Source: Gammaproteobacteria bacterium
Lineage (GTDB): Bacteria; Pseudomonadota; Gammaproteobacteria; JAJPIJ01
Length of the DNA stretch: 64,000 nt
NCBI GenBank assembly: GCA_022071965.1
Contig: JAJVIQ010000020.1
Location: 62,001-126,000 of the forward strand
Direction: 5' to 3'
Below, in pieces: positions 1 to 13,273 of this stretch (positions are counted from its first letter, which is position 1; each line of letters starts with the position of its first letter). The notes beneath the pieces were generated by a model. That model saw nothing but the letters and a program-made list of their open reading frames with translations, searched no databases and was not told where the DNA came from. The position numbers and the translations under genes are program-made.

Positions 1-233
1 TCGGCGAGGGTCTCCCGGCGCACCAGCGCGGCACGCAGGCGGGTCAGCAGCCCCTCATCGGCGTCCGGGAAGCGACGGTACAGCTCCTCCGCGACGATCA
101 GCCCGAGCATCGCGTCGCCCAGGAACTCCAGGCGCTCGTTGTGAGGATTACCCGCACTGCGATGGGTGAGCGCCTGCGTGCACAGGCGCCCGTCGGTGAA
201 TTCGTATTGAAGTATCGTGGACAGTTTGGCCAA
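1..233 (-). CDS. rnc: Ribonuclease III, N-terminal part (window edge)
   Basis: RNase III cleaves double-stranded RNA in rRNA processing and mRNA decay. Only the first 77 residues lie in the window; the gene continues beyond base 1. The family signature is clear: ALTHRSA, then [14 protein letters not shown] with the acidic metal-binding residues of the catalytic domain. No ATG is available; a TTG codon at 233 ([12 protein letters not shown]) fits the usual N-terminus. The frame stays open upstream into the DUF4845 gene, so an earlier start is possible. It is the last visible gene of the minus-strand lepA-lepB run, its usual place in gammaproteobacteria. Confidence 0.93.
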   Translation of the reverse strand, partial: MAKLSTILQYEFTDGRLCTQALTHRSAGNPHNERLEFLGDAMLGLIVAEELYRRFPDADEGLLTRLRAALVRRETLA

Positions 234-282
234 GACGGCCTCCGGCCTGCGCCCGGGTTCGCCGCCGGCGTGGCCGGTGCGC

Positions 283-684
283 TCAGGGGGAATAGGCCGG
301 GATGGCAATCTGCTTGTCCACCTTGAGGACGACGTCGAGCGCGCCCAGGAAGGGGGCGCGGATCTCGTACTTCATGCTCATGGTGCGGCCTTCATTGTCC
401 TTGTTCTTGGTGACGGTGAAGATCTTCTTCAGATCCTCCTGGCGGCTGAACTTGTCCACATCCTCGATCTCGAAATGCCGCAGCAGTCTGTTCTTCATGT
501 CGCTCTCTTCGAGGGTGCGAATGTCCGGTTGCGTGGCGATCGACTGCATCGCCTTCTCGACCTTGAATTTCTCCATGTACAGCGGCAGGAGCTTGATGAC
601 AACCAGCGCCGAGACGCCGATGAGCACGCCGTAGAACAACAATTCCCAAAGACTCAGACCACGCTGCCGATGCAATAGGTTCAT
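283..684 (-). CDS. DUF4845 single-pass membrane protein
   Basis: A 133-residue protein that starts [16 protein letters not shown]. It has one hydrophobic segment (about residues 8-30, type-IV-pilin-like in look) and a soluble domain after it. Genes of this family (DUF4845) commonly sit between lepB and rnc in gammaproteobacteria, and that position is the main basis for the call. The function is not known. An in-frame ATG lies six codons upstream (702), but the internal ATG gives a more normal N-terminus. It lies 14 bp after lepB and is probably part of the same transcript. Confidence 0.8.
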   Translation of the reverse strand: MNLLHRQRGLSLWELLFYGVLIGVSALVVIKLLPLYMEKFKVEKAMQSIATQPDIRTLEESDMKNRLLRHFEIEDVDKFSRQEDLKKIFTVTKNKDNEGRTMSMKYEIRAPFLGALDVVLKVDKQIAIPAYSP

Positions 685-698
685 CTCGCCCCTCCCCG

Positions 699-1523
699 TC
701 AATGGATACGCTGGCCCAGGCGCCGCCAGTCAATTATATGGTCCTTGTTCTGCAGATCGAAATTCATCCAGATGTAGACCGCCCGGCCGATGAGATTCTC
801 ATCGGGGACGAAGCCCCAGAACCGGCTGTCCCGGCTGTTGTCCCGGTTGTCGCCCATGACGAAATAGTGCCCCTCCGGGACGACGCTCTCCCCGTCCACG
901 GACGGCATCTGCGGCCGGATGAGGATCAGGTGCTCCACATCCCCCAGCTTTTCCATCATCACCGGGTCGCCGTTCTGATCGGAGCCCGCCCCGGCGCCGA
1001 CATAGGTGCCGGCCGGCTCCTGCGCCATCACCCGGCCATTGATGTACAGCGTGCGATCACGGTACTCGACATGGTCGCCGGGCAGTCCGACGACCCGCTT
1101 GATGAAGGGTGTCGAAGGATCAACGGGGTAGCGGAAGACGACGATGTCGCCGCGTTTCGGTGCCCCCAGCTCGACGAATTTCTTGTTGAGCACCGGCAGG
1201 CGCAGTCCGTAGTTGAACTTGTTCACGAGGATGAAGTCGCCCACCAGCAGAGTCGGCATCATCGAGCCGGATGGAATCCGGAAGGGTTCGAAAAGAAACG
1301 ACCGCAGCAGCAGCACGACTAGAAAGATCGGGAAGAACGAGCGCGCGTAGTCCACGATCACCGGCTCGCGACGCGAGGCCTTTATCGTCCTGTCGTCGGC
1401 GCCCGCGGTGCGCGTCATCGTGGCGCGCTGGCGCCGCGGCGCCAGCACCCATGCATCGGCTGCCCAGATGACACCGCTCACCAGAGTCAACAATACCAAC
1501 AGCAGCGAGAAGTCGAAGTTCAT
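699..1523 (-). CDS. lepB: Signal peptidase I
   Basis: Type I signal peptidase, an inner-membrane serine protease that removes signal peptides from Sec and Tat substrates in the periplasm. It has 274 residues and two N-terminal membrane segments (about 5-25 and 60-78). The catalytic serine is S87 in PSGSMMPT and the general-base lysine is K142 in [11 protein letters not shown]. The C-terminal box [14 protein letters not shown] is intact. The ATG start overlaps the lepA stop codon (ATGA), so translation is probably coupled to lepA. Confidence 0.96.
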   Translation of the reverse strand: MNFDFSLLLVLLTLVSGVIWAADAWVLAPRRQRATMTRTAGADDRTIKASRREPVIVDYARSFFPIFLVVLLLRSFLFEPFRIPSGSMMPTLLVGDFILVNKFNYGLRLPVLNKKFVELGAPKRGDIVVFRYPVDPSTPFIKRVVGLPGDHVEYRDRTLYINGRVMAQEPAGTYVGAGAGSDQNGDPVMMEKLGDVEHLILIRPQMPSVDGESVVPEGHYFVMGDNRDNSRDSRFWGFVPDENLIGRAVYIWMNFDLQNKDHIIDWRRLGQRIH

Positions 1524-3316
1524 TTGTCCTTGCCTATGCTCAATACCGCCATGAAGGCTTCCTGGGGGATCTCCACGGTGCCGAATTGCTTCATGCGCTT
1601 CTTGCCCTCCTTCTGCTTTTCGAGCAGTTTGCGTTTGCGGGTGACGTCGCCCCCGTAGCATTTCGCAAGCACGTTCTTGCGCATCGCCTTGACCGTCTCG
1701 CGTGCGATGATGTTCGAGCCGACGGCGGCCTGTATCGCCACGTCGAACATCTGGCGCGGGATGAGCTGGCGCATCCTCTCCGCCAGTTCGCGCCCCCTGC
1801 GCTGGGCGTTGTCCTGGTGCACGATGAGCGACAGGGCGTCGACCTTGTCGCCGTTGATGAGGATGTCGACCTTGACGAGCCTTGCCGGCTGGTGACGCAG
1901 GAAGGTGTAGTCCATCGAGGCGTATCCTCGCGTCACCGACTTCAACCGGTCGAAGAAATCGGTGACCATCTCGCTCAGCGGCATCTCATAGGCGATCGCG
2001 ACCTGGCCGCCGAGGTACTGCATGCGCTTCTGCACCCCGCGGCGCTCCGCGCACAGGGTCATGACGTTGCCGAGAAACTGGTGCGGCACCAGTACGTCGG
2101 CCTGGATGATGGGCTCGCGGATCTCCTCGATTCTGTTCACCGGTGGCAGCTGCGCCGGATTGTCGACCTGCAGCACCTCGCCTGCGCTGGTCAACACCTC
2201 GTATACCACCGTCGGCGCCGTGGTGATGAGGTTGAGGTCGTACTCCCGTTCCAGCCGCTCCTGTACGATCTCCATGTGCAGCATGCCGAGAAATCCGCAC
2301 CGGAACCCGAATCCCAGCGACTGGGAGGTCTCCGGTTCGTACTGCAGGGCCGAATCGTTCAGGCGCAGCTTCGCCAGGGCCTCGCGGAAGGCCTCGTAAT
2401 CGACCTGATCGATCGGATACATGCCGGCGAACACGTTGGGCTTGATGCGCTTGAAGCCGGGCAGCGGCTCCTTCGCCGGCCGGCCCGCGTCGGTGAGCGT
2501 GTCGCCGACGGGCGCGCCGTCGACCTCCTTGATCCCCGCGATTACCCATCCCACCTCCCCCGCCTGCAGCACCTCGCGGTCGATCTTCTTCGGCGTGGAG
2601 ATGCCGACCCTGTCGACCTCGGAGTCCCGGCCGGTCGACATGACCCGTATCTTCGAGCCAACCCGCAGGCTGCCGTCCACGACCCGCACGAGCGAGACCA
2701 CGCCCAGGTAATTGTCGAACCACGAATCGATGATCAACGCCTTCAGCGGTCCATCCGGTTCTCCGCTCGGCGGCGGTATCCGATCGACGAGCACGTGCAG
2801 CATCTGGCGCACGCCGGTACCCAGCTTGGCGCTTACCCGCACGGCGTCGGTGGCGTCGATGCCGATGATCTCCTCGATCTCCTGGATGACCCGGTCGGGG
2901 TCCGCCGCCGGCAGGTCGATCTTGTTCAGGACCGGCAGCACCGTCAGCCCCTGGTCGACCGCCGTGTGGCAGTTCGCCACCGACTGTGCCTCCACCCCCT
3001 GGGCCGCGTCGACCACCAGCAGCGCCCCTTCGCATGCCGCCAGCGAGCGGGAGACTTCGTAGGCGAAGTCCACGTGACCGGGCGTGTCGATGATATTGAG
3101 CTGATAGACCCTGCCGGTGTCGGCCTTGAACTCCAGCGTGACGCTCTGGGCCTTGATGGTGATGCCCCGTTCACGCTCCAGATCCATGGAGTCCAGCACC
3201 TGGGATTCCATCTCGCGCTGGGTGAGCCCCCCGCAGATTTCGATCAACCGGTCGGCCAGTGTCGATTTGCCGTGGTCGATATGGGCGATGATGGAGAAGT
3301 TTCGAATGTGATCCAT
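1520..3316 (-). CDS. lepA: Elongation factor 4 (LepA)
   Basis: Ribosome-associated GTPase of 598 residues, the usual length for the family. G motifs are visible: HIDHGKST (P-loop), DTPGH and NKID. EF-G-like domains and the LepA-specific C-terminal domain follow, the latter with a basic, lysine-rich tail. The start [12 protein letters not shown] matches the family; an upstream in-frame ATG (3391) would add 25 unlikely residues. The gene lies in the sigma-E operon downstream of a glutaredoxin-like gene and overlaps lepB. Confidence 0.96.
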   Translation of the reverse strand: MDHIRNFSIIAHIDHGKSTLADRLIEICGGLTQREMESQVLDSMDLERERGITIKAQSVTLEFKADTGRVYQLNIIDTPGHVDFAYEVSRSLAACEGALLVVDAAQGVEAQSVANCHTAVDQGLTVLPVLNKIDLPAADPDRVIQEIEEIIGIDATDAVRVSAKLGTGVRQMLHVLVDRIPPPSGEPDGPLKALIIDSWFDNYLGVVSLVRVVDGSLRVGSKIRVMSTGRDSEVDRVGISTPKKIDREVLQAGEVGWVIAGIKEVDGAPVGDTLTDAGRPAKEPLPGFKRIKPNVFAGMYPIDQVDYEAFREALAKLRLNDSALQYEPETSQSLGFGFRCGFLGMLHMEIVQERLEREYDLNLITTAPTVVYEVLTSAGEVLQVDNPAQLPPVNRIEEIREPIIQADVLVPHQFLGNVMTLCAERRGVQKRMQYLGGQVAIAYEMPLSEMVTDFFDRLKSVTRGYASMDYTFLRHQPARLVKVDILINGDKVDALSLIVHQDNAQRRGRELAERMRQLIPRQMFDVAIQAAVGSNIIARETVKAMRKNVLAKCYGGDVTRKRKLLEKQKEGKKRMKQFGTVEIPQEAFMAVLSIGKDK

Positions 3317-3392
3317 GCCGGCGCGGGCGTTCGTCTTTCCGGGAGTTTCCGCGCATCCGGGCCGCGCGCCCGCCGTCGGGCGGGGGAACAAA

Positions 3393-3695
3393 TCAAGGGG
3401 TCACTCGATCGCGCGCCGATTCTAGCGTTTTTGCGGCGCTGCCGAAACCTTTGATGCCCAGGTACCGGATTACGGCACCCGCATCCAGGTGGTAATGGCA
3501 GATCTCGGTCTGCCCGTCGAGCAGGACCGGGACGAGATCGTCGTAGAGGGACTCGAGCGCCGCGTGATCGGCCGCGTCGATGTCGAGGACCTCGATGTCG
3601 AAGTCGTGCGCGGCCTGCAGGGACTTCAGGGTCCTCAGCATCTCCTCGCAGAGGTGGCAACAGGACCGCGAAAGCAGCGTCAGCCGCGGCCTCAC
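3393..3695 (-). CDS. Glutaredoxin-like protein (DUF836 type)
   Basis: A 100-residue thioredoxin-fold protein with the redox motif CCHLCE near residue 12, typical of the DUF836/glutaredoxin-like family. No signal peptide, so it probably acts in the cytoplasm. Its GTG start overlaps the mucD stop codon (GTGA), indicating translational coupling. The substrate is unknown. Its place between a periplasmic protease and lepA in the envelope-stress operon hints at a role in thiol homeostasis during stress, but this is inference. Confidence 0.8.
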   Translation of the reverse strand: MRPRLTLLSRSCCHLCEEMLRTLKSLQAAHDFDIEVLDIDAADHAALESLYDDLVPVLLDGQTEICHYHLDAGAVIRYLGIKGFGSAAKTLESARDRVTP

Positions 3696-5137
3696 CCCTT
3701 GTCGTCCCCGGGAACCTTGAGGGCCAGGAATACCGGGCCGCCGCGACGCTGTATCAGGATCGGCACCGACTTGCCCCCCGGCAACCTGTCGACGATCTCC
3801 TTGAACTGCCTGGCGCTCTCCACCTTCTGGTTGTCGACCATCATGATGACGTCGCCCTCGCGGATCCCGGCCTTGTACGCCGGCCCGTCCTCCACCTCGC
3901 TGACCATTACGCCGCGGTCCTCGACCTCGAGTTCATCGCGCTGCTGCTTGGTCAGATCGCTGACCGTGATCTTGAGCTGGCTGTCCGTGCTGCCATTGGG
4001 CGTGCCCTCGCGCCCGCCGAGCATTGGTGCGAGTTCGTCCTCCTTGGGGAGCTCCGCCACGGCGACCTGCAGGGACTCGACCCGGCCATTGCGCATCACC
4101 TTGAGCGGGACGGTCTCGCCGATCCGGGTGCTGCCGACCAGAGGCGGCAGGTCCGAGGACGTGTCGATCGGCCTGCCCGCGAACTCGAGCACCACGTCGC
4201 CGGCCTGTATGCCGGCCTTGGCGGCCGGTCCGTCGGGCACCACCTTCGACACGAGGGCTCCATGCGGCTTGTCCATCCTGAAGGATTCCGCGAGATCCTG
4301 GGTGACATCCTGGATGATGACGCCGAGCCAGCCGCGGCTGACCGCGCCCTTGTCCCGCAACTGCTCGTAGACGTTCATCACCACCTCGATCGGGATGGCG
4401 AAGGAAAGTCCCATGAATCCGCCGGTGCGGCTGAAGATCTGGGAGTTCACGCCGACCACCTCGCCGTCGAGATTGAACAGCGGTCCACCGGAATTGCCGG
4501 GATTGATGGCGACGTCCGTCTGGATGAAAGGCGTGTAATTTTCGTTCGGCAGACTGCGGCCCTTGGCGCTGACGATGCCGGCGGTCGCCGAGTGATCGAA
4601 CCCGAAGGGGGATCCGATCGCGAGCACCCACTCGCCGACTTTCAGGTCGGCGGAACTGCCGACCTTCACCGTCGGCAGGTCCTGGGCGTCGATCTTGAGC
4701 ACGGCGAGGTCGCTGCGCTCGTCGGTACCGATGAGCTTGGCCTTGAATTCGCGCCGATCGCTCAGTCTCACCATGATCTCGTCGGCGTTCTTGACGACGT
4801 GATTGTTGGTGATGACGTAGCCGTCGCGCGATATGATGAACCCCGAGCCGAGCGACTCCGCCGGGATGTCGCTGCCGAAGCCTTCCTGGCCTTCGAAGAA
4901 CTTCTTCAGAAAATCGTGCAGCGGACTGTCCTCGGGGATGTCGGGAATCTTGAAGTCCTTCGGCATGCCACCCCCTCCCTTCGGACCCGTCGAGGTGGTT
5001 CCGATGTTGACTACCGCAGGTCCGTATTCCTCCACCAGCTGCGTGAATTCGGGGAGCGAGCGGCCCGAGGACGCGCTCGCCCATGCGCACAACATGATCG
5101 CGGCCAGCACGAACGGGTAGCGTTTGATAGCCTGCAT
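3692..5137 (-). CDS. mucD: DegP/MucD-type periplasmic serine endoprotease
   Basis: Do/HtrA-family protease and chaperone that degrades misfolded periplasmic proteins. It has 481 residues with an N-terminal signal peptide (about 1-25). The trypsin-like catalytic triad is H113 (NNHVV), D143 (RSDLAVLKI) and S216 (GNSGGPL). Two PDZ domains follow (about 270-360 and 390-475). The ATG at 5137 has a strong Shine-Dalgarno (GAGGGAG). It lies 43 bp after rseB, as in the algU-mucABCD arrangement but without a mucC/rseC gene between. Confidence 0.95.
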   Translation of the reverse strand: MQAIKRYPFVLAAIMLCAWASASSGRSLPEFTQLVEEYGPAVVNIGTTSTGPKGGGGMPKDFKIPDIPEDSPLHDFLKKFFEGQEGFGSDIPAESLGSGFIISRDGYVITNNHVVKNADEIMVRLSDRREFKAKLIGTDERSDLAVLKIDAQDLPTVKVGSSADLKVGEWVLAIGSPFGFDHSATAGIVSAKGRSLPNENYTPFIQTDVAINPGNSGGPLFNLDGEVVGVNSQIFSRTGGFMGLSFAIPIEVVMNVYEQLRDKGAVSRGWLGVIIQDVTQDLAESFRMDKPHGALVSKVVPDGPAAKAGIQAGDVVLEFAGRPIDTSSDLPPLVGSTRIGETVPLKVMRNGRVESLQVAVAELPKEDELAPMLGGREGTPNGSTDSQLKITVSDLTKQQRDELEVEDRGVMVSEVEDGPAYKAGIREGDVIMMVDNQKVESARQFKEIVDRLPGGKSVPILIQRRGGPVFLALKVPGDDKG

Positions 5138-5180
5138 GGTCACTCCCTCGAGGATGATTCGGTGGCGCCGTGGGGTGCGG

Positions 5181-6182
5181 TCAATGCTTGTCCGCAAGGA
5201 CCACGGAGCCTGCGACCTGGCGCACCGTGAGTGGCGGGACCTCGCCCACGACCGTCACCTGATAGTTGTCGTTCAATCTGCTATAGGTATTCACGGCGCC
5301 CACGGCGGTGAAGCCTTCCAGCGAGTCGGCCTTGTCCTTCAGTTTCTCGACGAACACCGATATTGTCGCCAGTCCGTCGGAGAAGACGATATGGTCCACG
5401 GGCGAATCGCTGGCCGAGAGGCGCTGGATCTTGTAGTCACGTTGCGAAAATCCCTGCGGCACCCACTGGACCAGCCATTTCTGGGTGACGGGCAATTCCA
5501 GGGACGGACCCTCCGCGGATCGGCTCTTGTCGAAGGTCGTGAAATTCTCGCTGTTCACCGCCGGCTGCAGAAGCTCATCGGCGATTGTCGCCGGTAACGT
5601 CAGCTGGGTGAAGAGTATCTGCTCCAATACGGCGCCGCGGCTGTTGACGACCTCCGAGCGGAGCAGGAGCCGATTCTCGGCGTCGACCCAGAATCGATAG
5701 CCATAACGAAACGCGTTGCGCGGCAGCACGCCGATTACCCACGCGCGCCGCCCCGCGATCCTGTCCCTTCCGATCAGCTCGAACTGGTAGTTGACTGCGA
5801 TCTCCGATGCGGGCTGCCTGAAGCTGGGGAGAAACTTGCGCATGGTGCGTTTCTCTATCATCACCGCGCGTCTGTCGGGCAGATAGCATTTCACCGTGTC
5901 GTTGCTGCGTATGACCTCGCGGGGCGATCCCGAGAGGGAGACTATTCGCTCCTGCTCGCCGTGCTGGTCGGCGCGGTGAATGACGCGCATGCTGTCGGCG
6001 TCCGCGCCACGGCTGTAAACGAACACGCCGTCGTAGTTCAGTTCGCGCGTCGCCTTGGCCATGCTCTCGTACAGGCTCTCCGGAGTGGGATCGCCGCCCG
6101 TCTCGGCCTGGATGTGCCCGGTGGAGAGCAGCGCGGCCAGCCACAGCCAGACGCGCCCCCCGGACTTTGCCGTCACCGCCAT
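5181..6182 (-). CDS. rseB: Sigma-E regulatory protein RseB/MucB
   Basis: Periplasmic regulator that binds the RseA periplasmic domain and protects it from cleavage, and so keeps sigma-E off. 333 residues with a signal peptide ending near HIQAETGG. The two-domain RseB/MucB layout is recognisable: a LolA-like N-terminal domain starting at TPESLYESMAKA, and a C-terminal domain ending with the TVRQVAGSV strand. It begins 3 bp after the rseA stop and is clearly in one operon with it. Confidence 0.92.
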   Translation of the reverse strand: MAVTAKSGGRVWLWLAALLSTGHIQAETGGDPTPESLYESMAKATRELNYDGVFVYSRGADADSMRVIHRADQHGEQERIVSLSGSPREVIRSNDTVKCYLPDRRAVMIEKRTMRKFLPSFRQPASEIAVNYQFELIGRDRIAGRRAWVIGVLPRNAFRYGYRFWVDAENRLLLRSEVVNSRGAVLEQILFTQLTLPATIADELLQPAVNSENFTTFDKSRSAEGPSLELPVTQKWLVQWVPQGFSQRDYKIQRLSASDSPVDHIVFSDGLATISVFVEKLKDKADSLEGFTAVGAVNTYSRLNDNYQVTVVGEVPPLTVRQVAGSVVLADKH

Positions 6183-6185
6183 TCG

Positions 6186-6839
6186 CTACTGTTCCGCGCC
6201 GTAACCGACGACCTTGACGTAAGGGAGCACTCCGGGGCTGCCCATCATGGCGCGCTGTTCACTGTAATTCACGATGTAGCTGTTCAGCCTGGAGCGCGCC
6301 GAGGGCATGGGCGCGCCGCTCGCTTCATGACCGAACTCGCCCCAGACCGTGTCGTTGGCACCGTAGGCGCCCACCGCCCGGACCGGCGCCTGCGCGGGAG
6401 ACTCGATCAAGGTCGCCGCCGGCGCGACTGCCTGCTGCGCGACGACCGCTCGCCCGGCGGGGGGCGTCACCGTAGAGGTCGCGATCGCGGCGTTCGGCGA
6501 GACCGGCGGGATGCCCATGTTGCGCACCCCGAACACCGCCACGGCAGCCACAGTCGCCGCAATTGCGGCCCCTGCCAGCGGTCTCGCCCAGCGCTCCCGG
6601 CGACGCGCCGGCGACAGCACGGTCGGTTCCGCGGTGAGCGCCTGCCGGAGGCGGGTGGCGAACTGCCGGTCGAGGCAGGGCGGCAGTTCCGCGCGCATGG
6701 CCTGACCGATGAGGTGGTACCGCGCCCAGGTGGCGCGCATCTCGGGGTCCTTGAGGCCGTTTTCAACGGCACGGCGCTCGGTCTCCGTGCCTACTCCGTC
6801 CACGTACGAGGACAGCTGCAGCAGCTTCTCATCTGTCAT
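6186..6839 (-). CDS. rseA: Anti-sigma-E factor RseA/MucA
   Basis: Single-pass inner-membrane anti-sigma factor. The N-terminal cytoplasmic domain (MTDEKLLQLSSYVDG, then RATWARYHLIGQAMR) binds RpoE. A transmembrane segment lies at about residues 93-112, and the periplasmic C-terminal part is the target of DegS/RseP-type cleavage and RseB binding. The ATG at 6839 is preferred because an AGGCGGG Shine-Dalgarno precedes it; an ATG at 6857 would overlap rpoE. 217 residues. Confidence 0.9.
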   Translation of the reverse strand: MTDEKLLQLSSYVDGVGTETERRAVENGLKDPEMRATWARYHLIGQAMRAELPPCLDRQFATRLRQALTAEPTVLSPARRRERWARPLAGAAIAATVAAVAVFGVRNMGIPPVSPNAAIATSTVTPPAGRAVVAQQAVAPAATLIESPAQAPVRAVGAYGANDTVWGEFGHEASGAPMPSARSRLNSYIVNYSEQRAMMGSPGVLPYVKVVGYGAEQ

Positions 6840-6849
6840 ATGCACCCGC

Positions 6850-7428
6850 CTACTCAAGTAACGGCTTCAACTGGTTGTCTATCGCCTCGCGCGCCCGGAA
6901 TATCCGGGAGCGCACCGTGCCGATCGGGCATTCCATCACCTCGGCAATCTCCTCGTAACTCAGACCGTCCATCTCGCGCAGCGTGATGGCGGTCCGCAGA
7001 TCGTCGGGCAACCGTTCGATTGTCCGGAACACCGTGTCCCTGATCTGCTCGGTCAGCAGGAGGTTCTCGGGTGTTTCGACCTCATGCTGCAACTCTTCAA
7101 TGTTGACCTCGCCATCTTCGCCGTTGCCGCTCAGGTCGACCTCCAGCGGCCGGCGCGACAGCGTCACCAGGTGGTTCTTGGCCGTATTGATCGCGATACG
7201 GTAGAGCCACGTGTAAAAGGCGCTGTCTCCGCGAAAGTTCGGCAGGGCGCGATAGGCCTTGAGGAACGATTCCTGGGCCACGTCCAGCGCCTCGCTGGGG
7301 TCGCGGATATAGCGCGACACGAGCTTGACGATCTTGTGTTGGTACTTGAGGACCAGCAGGTCAAACGCACTCTTGTCACCACGCTGTACCCTCTCGACCA
7401 ACGGTCTATCCGCGCTGCTGTCGCCCAT
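6850..7428 (-). CDS. rpoE: RNA polymerase sigma-E factor (AlgU/RpoE)
   Basis: ECF-type sigma factor for envelope stress, 192 residues. Region 2 is visible as YRIAINTAKN preceded by AFYTWL. Region 4 carries the HTH GLSYEEIAEVMECPIGTVRS followed by RIFRARE. The leader has a good Shine-Dalgarno (AAGGAGA) and a sigma-E-like promoter upstream, so the operon is probably autoregulated. First gene of the rpoE-rseA-rseB-mucD run and divergent from nadB, as in E. coli. Confidence 0.97.
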   Translation of the reverse strand: MGDSSADRPLVERVQRGDKSAFDLLVLKYQHKIVKLVSRYIRDPSEALDVAQESFLKAYRALPNFRGDSAFYTWLYRIAINTAKNHLVTLSRRPLEVDLSGNGEDGEVNIEELQHEVETPENLLLTEQIRDTVFRTIERLPDDLRTAITLREMDGLSYEEIAEVMECPIGTVRSRIFRAREAIDNQLKPLLE

Positions 7429-7479
7429 GCGGGCCGTCTCCTTGTATCATCAGCACGGTACGTACAAGCTCCTGTGGGC

Positions 7480-7508
7480 GTAGACCATTCAGGTGTGAGT
7501 AAGGTTCC
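7480..7508 (-). promoter_or_regulatory. Candidate sigma-E promoter of the rpoE operon
   Basis: On the minus strand GGAACCTT (7508-7501) is followed, 17 bases after GGAACCT, by TCTAC (7484-7480). This resembles the sigma-E consensus GGAACTT-N16/17-TCTGA. It sits about 50 bp upstream of the rpoE ATG. Autoregulation of rpoE from such a promoter is established in E. coli and Pseudomonas; here it is a sequence match only. Confidence 0.6.
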
Positions 7509-7564
7509 ATGAGATCTCGGGCGGGCGGCCGGAGACCAATCGGCGGATTATCGACGATCTGAAG

Positions 7565-9199
7565 ATGAGCCATCAATACGACCTGGATGTGCTGATCCTG
7601 GGCAGCGGCGCCGCCGGCCTGAGCGCCGCCCTGCGGCTGGCGGAGCGCCATCGCGTCGGGGTGGTCACCAAGGGTCGCCTGACCGAGAGCAATACGCTGT
7701 ACGCGCAGGGTGGGATCTCGGCGGTGCTGGACGAGGAGGACTCCGTCGCCTCGCACGTCGAGGACACCATCGACGCCGGTGCGGGACTCTGCAACCGCGA
7801 CGTCGTGCAGTACGTCGTCGAGCGGGGTCATCAGTGCGTCCGATGGCTGCAGGATCTCGGGGCGCCCTTCACCACCCGCACCGGCGCCGGCGGCCGCACC
7901 GAGATCCATCTCACGCGCGAAGGGGGTCACAGTCACCGGCGGGTGGTGCATGCTGCCGACGCCACCGGCCACGCGGTGGAGACGACGCTGGAATCCCACG
8001 TTCGTGCGCATCCCAACATCAGGCTGTTCGAGAACCATCTGGCGATAGATCTCATCCTGGCGGCGAAACTGGGCCTGGGATACCGGCGCTGCCTGGGCGC
8101 GTACGTCTTTGACCGCGCCAACCAGCGGGTCGAGACCTTCGGCGCCCGTTTCACGATATTGGCCACGGGTGGAGCCGGGAAGGTGTACCTCTACACCACC
8201 AATCCCGATGTCGCGACGGGCGATGGCATCGCGATGGCCTGGCGGGCGGGCTGCCGGGTCGCCAATATGGAATTCATCCAGTTTCATCCCACCTGCCTGT
8301 ATCACCCCAAGGCCAAGACGTTTCTCATCACCGAGGCCGTGCGGGGGGAAGGCGGCCGGCTGCTTCTCCCCAACGGAGAGCCATTCATGCACCGCTTCGA
8401 CGCCCGGGGCGAGCTGGCCCCGCGTGATATAGTCGCCCGGGCCATTGACCATGAGATGAAGCGGCTGGGCGCGGACTGCCTCTACCTCGACATCTCGCAC
8501 AAGGACGCGGATTTCATCCGGGAGCATTTCCCGACCGTACACGGCCGCTGCATGGAGCTCGGCATCGACATGACCCGGCAACCCATCCCCATCGTGCCGG
8601 CAACGCATTTCCTCTGCGGGGGCGTCGTGTCGGACATCAACGGCCGCACCGACCTGCCGGGCCTGTACGCCATAGGCGAGGTCGCCTGCACCGGTCTGCA
8701 TGGCGCCAACCGCCTCGCCAGCAACTCTCTGCTGGAGTGTTGCGTGATGGCGGCCGCGTGCACGGACGACATCCGCAACGCCCAAGTCGGGACATCGCCG
8801 GTCCCCGCACTGCCCCCATGGGATGAAAGCCAGGTGACTGATTCCGATGAAGAAGTCGTCGTCTCCCACAACTGGGAGGAACTGCGGCGCTTCATGTGGG
8901 ACTACGTCGGCATCGTGCGTACCACCAAACGGATGCAGCGGGCGCTGCGGCGCGCTCAACTGCTGCACGCAGAGATCGCTGAATACTATGGAAATTTTCG
9001 CGTCACCAATGATCTCATCGAGCTGCGCAATCTGGTCCAGGTTGCCGAGCTGATCATTCACTCCGCCACGCTGCGCCGCGAGAGCCGCGGGCTGCACTAC
9101 ACGCTGGACTATCCTGAGCGCGACGATCGGACCTGGCTGCGGGACACGATCCTGTGCGCCGACACGCTGATCTCCAACCGGCGGGCAGCGTCGCTCTGA
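7565..9199 (+). CDS. nadB: L-aspartate oxidase
   Basis: FAD enzyme that oxidises L-aspartate to iminoaspartate, the first step of de novo NAD synthesis. 544 residues. The N-terminal dinucleotide-binding motif is [15 protein letters not shown]. The succinate-dehydrogenase-like signature ([13 protein letters not shown]) lies near residue 380, and the C-terminal helical domain starts at [16 protein letters not shown]. Divergent from rpoE, the conserved arrangement. Confidence 0.96.
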   Translation: MSHQYDLDVLILGSGAAGLSAALRLAERHRVGVVTKGRLTESNTLYAQGGISAVLDEEDSVASHVEDTIDAGAGLCNRDVVQYVVERGHQCVRWLQDLGAPFTTRTGAGGRTEIHLTREGGHSHRRVVHAADATGHAVETTLESHVRAHPNIRLFENHLAIDLILAAKLGLGYRRCLGAYVFDRANQRVETFGARFTILATGGAGKVYLYTTNPDVATGDGIAMAWRAGCRVANMEFIQFHPTCLYHPKAKTFLITEAVRGEGGRLLLPNGEPFMHRFDARGELAPRDIVARAIDHEMKRLGADCLYLDISHKDADFIREHFPTVHGRCMELGIDMTRQPIPIVPATHFLCGGVVSDINGRTDLPGLYAIGEVACTGLHGANRLASNSLLECCVMAAACTDDIRNAQVGTSPVPALPPWDESQVTDSDEEVVVSHNWEELRRFMWDYVGIVRTTKRMQRALRRAQLLHAEIAEYYGNFRVTNDLIELRNLVQVAELIIHSATLRRESRGLHYTLDYPERDDRTWLRDTILCADTLISNRRAASL

Positions 9200-9334
9200 C
9201 CGACCGGTGCCTGGCCCGGCCCCCGATCCCGCGGGAGGCGCGCGGCGGCCTGGCCGCCCCGGCGCCAGACGGCTGTTCTGGCACGGATTTCGCAAATCCC
9301 GCTGCAAACCGAGCCACCAGCGAGTCGAGGACCC

Positions 9335-10294
9335 ATGAGCCCAACGCTGCAAGCCGTCGCCAACAGCCAGCAGATGAGCACGCCCAACCCGCCTTCGGCC
9401 GTCTCCGAAAAGCACCTCGCCACGCTCGCCCAGCGTCCCGCCTCGGCGCTGGCGGCATCGACCCTGCATCTGGCCAACCTGCTGCAGAGCGCGCTGGACC
9501 TCGAGAAGCTCATCGAGGTCTTCGCCGAGGAGGTCAACCGCCTCCTGCCGCTGAGCGGCCTGGAGTACGTGAACATGGAGGAACGGGTGCGGCTGATGCT
9601 GGGCCGGGAAGGCCCGCACTCCAACAGCTATGACCTGGTCGTGCTCGACCGGTCCCTGGGAGTGATCGCCTTCCGCGGCGATGAGCCGCTCGAGGAGGAC
9701 CAGTTGCGGCAGCTCGAGGCGCTCATCTGTGCACTCGTCTACCCGCTGCGCAACGCCCTCATGTACAAGCGCGCGCTGGACACGGCGCTGCAGGATCCGG
9801 TCACCGGCATCAACAACCGCGCCGCGCTCAATGCGACGATCGACCGGGAGGTCAATCTCTCGCACCGCCATGGCTACGCGCTGTCGGTGATCATGCTCGA
9901 TCTCGATCACTTCAAACGCATCAACGACGAGCATGGCCACGTGGCCGGCGACACCGTGCTGCGCACCGTCGCGGGGCGCATCACGGACTGCACCCGTGGA
10001 AGCGACATGGCATTCCGCTACGGCGGCGAGGAATTCACCGTGGTGCTGAGCAACACGGACACCGACGGCGCCGCACTGCTCGCCGAGCGCATCCGCAAGG
10101 CGATTGCGGCGACGCCGATAATCATCGATGATTTCGAGGTCACCGTGACCGTCAGCATGGGTGTGTCCACCCTCGAAGCGGGAGACTCCGCCGCCACCCT
10201 CATCAACCGCGCCGACGCGGCGCTGTACGATGCCAAGACCGCCGGCCGCAACCGGGTGATGATCCAGACCGGCGCGCATTCCGCCTCGTCGTGA
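9335..10294 (+). CDS. Diguanylate cyclase with GAF-like sensor
   Basis: Predicted to make cyclic di-GMP from GTP. 319 residues. The N-terminal half (about 40-145) looks like a short GAF-type sensor domain, then a helical linker. The GGDEF domain follows with an intact GGEEF active site (230-234) and an inhibitory I-site RGSD (221-224), five residues before it. No membrane segment, so cytosolic. The ATG follows a GAGG Shine-Dalgarno. It lies 135 bp downstream of nadB on the same strand; the input signal is unknown. Confidence 0.88.
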   Translation: MSPTLQAVANSQQMSTPNPPSAVSEKHLATLAQRPASALAASTLHLANLLQSALDLEKLIEVFAEEVNRLLPLSGLEYVNMEERVRLMLGREGPHSNSYDLVVLDRSLGVIAFRGDEPLEEDQLRQLEALICALVYPLRNALMYKRALDTALQDPVTGINNRAALNATIDREVNLSHRHGYALSVIMLDLDHFKRINDEHGHVAGDTVLRTVAGRITDCTRGSDMAFRYGGEEFTVVLSNTDTDGAALLAERIRKAIAATPIIIDDFEVTVTVSMGVSTLEAGDSAATLINRADAALYDAKTAGRNRVMIQTGAHSASS

Positions 10295-10362
10295 TCGCCT
10301 GAACGCGCCCGGGGGCGTTGCCGCGGCGCACGCGCGCCACGCGTGAATGGACCGGGTCGCCG

Positions 10363-13204
<2,842 letters not shown>

Positions 13205-13217
13205 GCCCCTTCCCTCG

Positions 13218-13236
13218 CCGCTCCCTCGCGGAGCGG
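13218..13236 (-). other. Hairpin between smc and zipA
   Basis: CCGCTCC (13218-13224) and GGAGCGG (13230-13236) are perfect 7-bp arms around a 5-nt loop, directly before the zipA Shine-Dalgarno on the transcript. There is no T tract, so it is not a classic terminator. It could affect mRNA processing or zipA translation; this is inference. Confidence 0.45.
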
Positions 13237-13273
13237 TGCCTCTGCGCCCTCGGCTCGAAGCGGTGGCGGGAAC

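Noticed and set aside
9200-9334. GC-rich hairpins between nadB and the diguanylate cyclase
   Set aside because: Short overlapping inverted repeats without a T tract; expected by chance at this GC content.
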